Part shown: positions 63,043 to 64,000 of the stretch, piece by piece
How the letters are laid out: each line of letters opens with the position of its first letter
How positions within the stretch are numbered: the stretch's first letter is position 1
NCBI GenBank assembly: GCA_003389325.1
Contig: QQVE01000068.1
Location: 124,001-188,000, forward strand
Direction: 5' to 3'
DNA: 64,000 nucleotides
Source: Planctomycetota bacterium
Lineage (GTDB): Bacteria; Planctomycetota; Planctomycetia; Pirellulales; PALSA-1355
Notes under the pieces: model-generated
The model's input: only the letters and a program-made list of their open reading frames with translations
Databases searched by the model: none
Told to the model about the DNA's origin: nothing
Made by a program: the position numbers and the translations under genes

Positions 63043-64000
63043 ATGATCCGCAGGTTCTCGTTCGCCTCGACTTCCAGCAGCCGCTCCGACGCGCGAGGCA
63101 AGCGCGCTCGCGTCCACCTGGAGCCGCTCGAAGAACGCCGCATGCTGGACGCCGCGTTCATCAACGAGATCTACTTCGATCCGCCGGGCGGCGCCGACGC
63201 GACCGAAGAGTACATCGAGCTGCGCGGCACGCCTGGCATGTCGCTGGCCGATCACTACCTGATCTTTCTCGAAAACGAAAACACCGCCGCCAACGACGGC
63301 AATCCCGGCCAGGTGGAGTTGGTCTACGACCTCTCGGCCCAATCGATCGGCGACAACGGCTTCTTCGTTCTGCGACAAGCCGGCAATTCCTACGCCGTGG
63401 CTCCCGACACCAACGAAATGGCCCACACCGGGCAGATCGAGAATAGCGGCTTCACCGCCATGTTGATCCGCGACGACTCGGGCACCAATGCTCCGACGCT
63501 CGGCCAAAACCTCGATGTGGACAACAACGGCCTCGATCATCCCAGCGGCACGGCCGACTGGACGATCACCGACTCGATCGGCGTGCACAGCGAGAACGGC
63601 GAGGCCCAGTTCGGCCGCCTCTACGGCCAGATCAACTACGGGCCCGAGCCGTCGACCAACATCGAACCTGGCGCCACGTACGTGGGCCTGGGTTTCGAAA
63701 TCGAATACGTCGGCCGCTGGGGCAACTCGACCGGCCAGGAGCAGGACAACTGGCACGCCTCGAATCTGACCGACAACGTCCTGTCGGGCTACACCGGCAC
63801 GGGCGATTATCGCCAAAGCGCCGATCCCCACGGATCGACGAACGTCGAGTCGAGCAAGGACGTCGTCTACGGCACCAACCTCACCGACACCCTCGGAGGG
63901 CCGAATCGATTCGAGGCCCCCGAAGTGCTCATCAACGAAATCTACCTCGATCCGCCGTCCGGCGGCGACGTGCTCTACGAGTACATCGAGTTGCGCGGCA
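63043..64000 (+). CDS. Secreted lamin-tail-like repeat protein, partial (3' end beyond window)
   Basis: 319 residues visible, no stop reached. AGGAG precedes the ATG. The N-terminus has the planctomycete sorting motif HLEPLEERRMLDA, then INEIYFDPPGGADATEEYIELRG. The same unit recurs at 63928 as INEIYLDPPSGGD with EYIELRG, so the protein carries lamin-tail-like domains in tandem. Many Planctomycetes encode large surface proteins with this plan. It resembles the domain type of the divergent PEP-CTERM gene. Confidence 0.85.
   Translation, partial: MIRRFSFASTSSSRSDARGKRARVHLEPLEERRMLDAAFINEIYFDPPGGADATEEYIELRGTPGMSLADHYLIFLENENTAANDGNPGQVELVYDLSAQSIGDNGFFVLRQAGNSYAVAPDTNEMAHTGQIENSGFTAMLIRDDSGTNAPTLGQNLDVDNNGLDHPSGTADWTITDSIGVHSENGEAQFGRLYGQINYGPEPSTNIEPGATYVGLGFEIEYVGRWGNSTGQEQDNWHASNLTDNVLSGYTGTGDYRQSADPHGSTNVESSKDVVYGTNLTDTLGGPNRFEAPEVLINEIYLDPPSGGDVLYEYIELRG

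Overview
The window reads as a chromosome segment from a member of the Planctomycetota (Pirellulales-like). It has a PSCyt1/DUF1549/DUF1553 giant protein followed by a DUF1501 Tat protein, a DUF1559 prepilin-like protein, a PEP-CTERM protein, SHD1 and L-type-lectin/PQQ-propeller secreted proteins, and two proteins with the planctomycete N-terminal LE(P/R)xExRxxL-type sorting motif. The host DNA is GC-rich. The stretch from about 6.6 to 19.8 kb is visibly less GC-biased at third codon positions. No rRNA, tRNA or CRISPR array was recognised.

Layout. 0-6.3 kb: end of a TPR gene, a MazG-like gene and a large membrane protein in an overlapping run, an ABC ATPase, a 29-bp perfect inverted repeat that supplies the stop codons of two convergent genes, a DUF1499 protein, an SHD1-beta-lactamase-family protein and a SUKH protein. 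6604-19808: a 13.2-kb integrative element. 19.9-28.4 kb: a GH15 gene, a secreted PQQ/lectin protein, a DACNV-type diadenylate-cyclase-like protein, an SLC13-type transporter and a broken bestrophin gene. 28.4-42.1 kb: beta-carbonic anhydrase, SOUL, DUF1295, two cyclopropane-synthase-type methyltransferases, DUF1365, FAD amine oxidase, a frameshifted SDR-DUF2867, a DUF4397/RTX protein, FAS1, a MerR/B12-domain regulator, SRPBCC and class II photolyase. This gene set resembles the light/stress clusters run by LitR/CarH-type regulators in other bacteria. 42.1-46.8 kb: two-subunit pyruvate:ferredoxin oxidoreductase and tandem small XRE regulators. 47-51.7 kb: PSCyt/DUF1501 pair. 51.9-56.7 kb: ergothioneine genes egtD and egtB enclosing an OpuC/EgtU-type ABC transporter. 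57-64 kb: FMO, lipoprotein hydrolase, a 29-aa membrane peptide, DUF3616, DUF1559, PEP-CTERM/lamin-tail protein and the start of another lamin-tail protein.

The most notable system is the integrative element. It is bounded by a 4-bp core (CATT) and has cut a host yjbQ gene in two. The N-terminal stub lies at 19805-19931 and the C-terminal part at 6308-6607; joining them at the core gives a perfect in-frame YjbQ. The host operon was therefore GH15-yjbQ-SUKH. The element carries its own complete yjbQ just inside its left end, so it replaces the gene it breaks. Its large serine recombinase ends exactly at the right attachment core: two bases of the stop codon are host DNA, so the enzyme would gain 20 residues in the excised circle. 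The cargo includes a small family-A-polymerase-like protein, a PD-(D/E)XK nuclease operon, a second small serine recombinase, and a terminase large subunit followed by three unknown proteins. No portal, capsid, tail or conjugation gene was recognised, which suggests a satellite-like or otherwise unusual mobile element.
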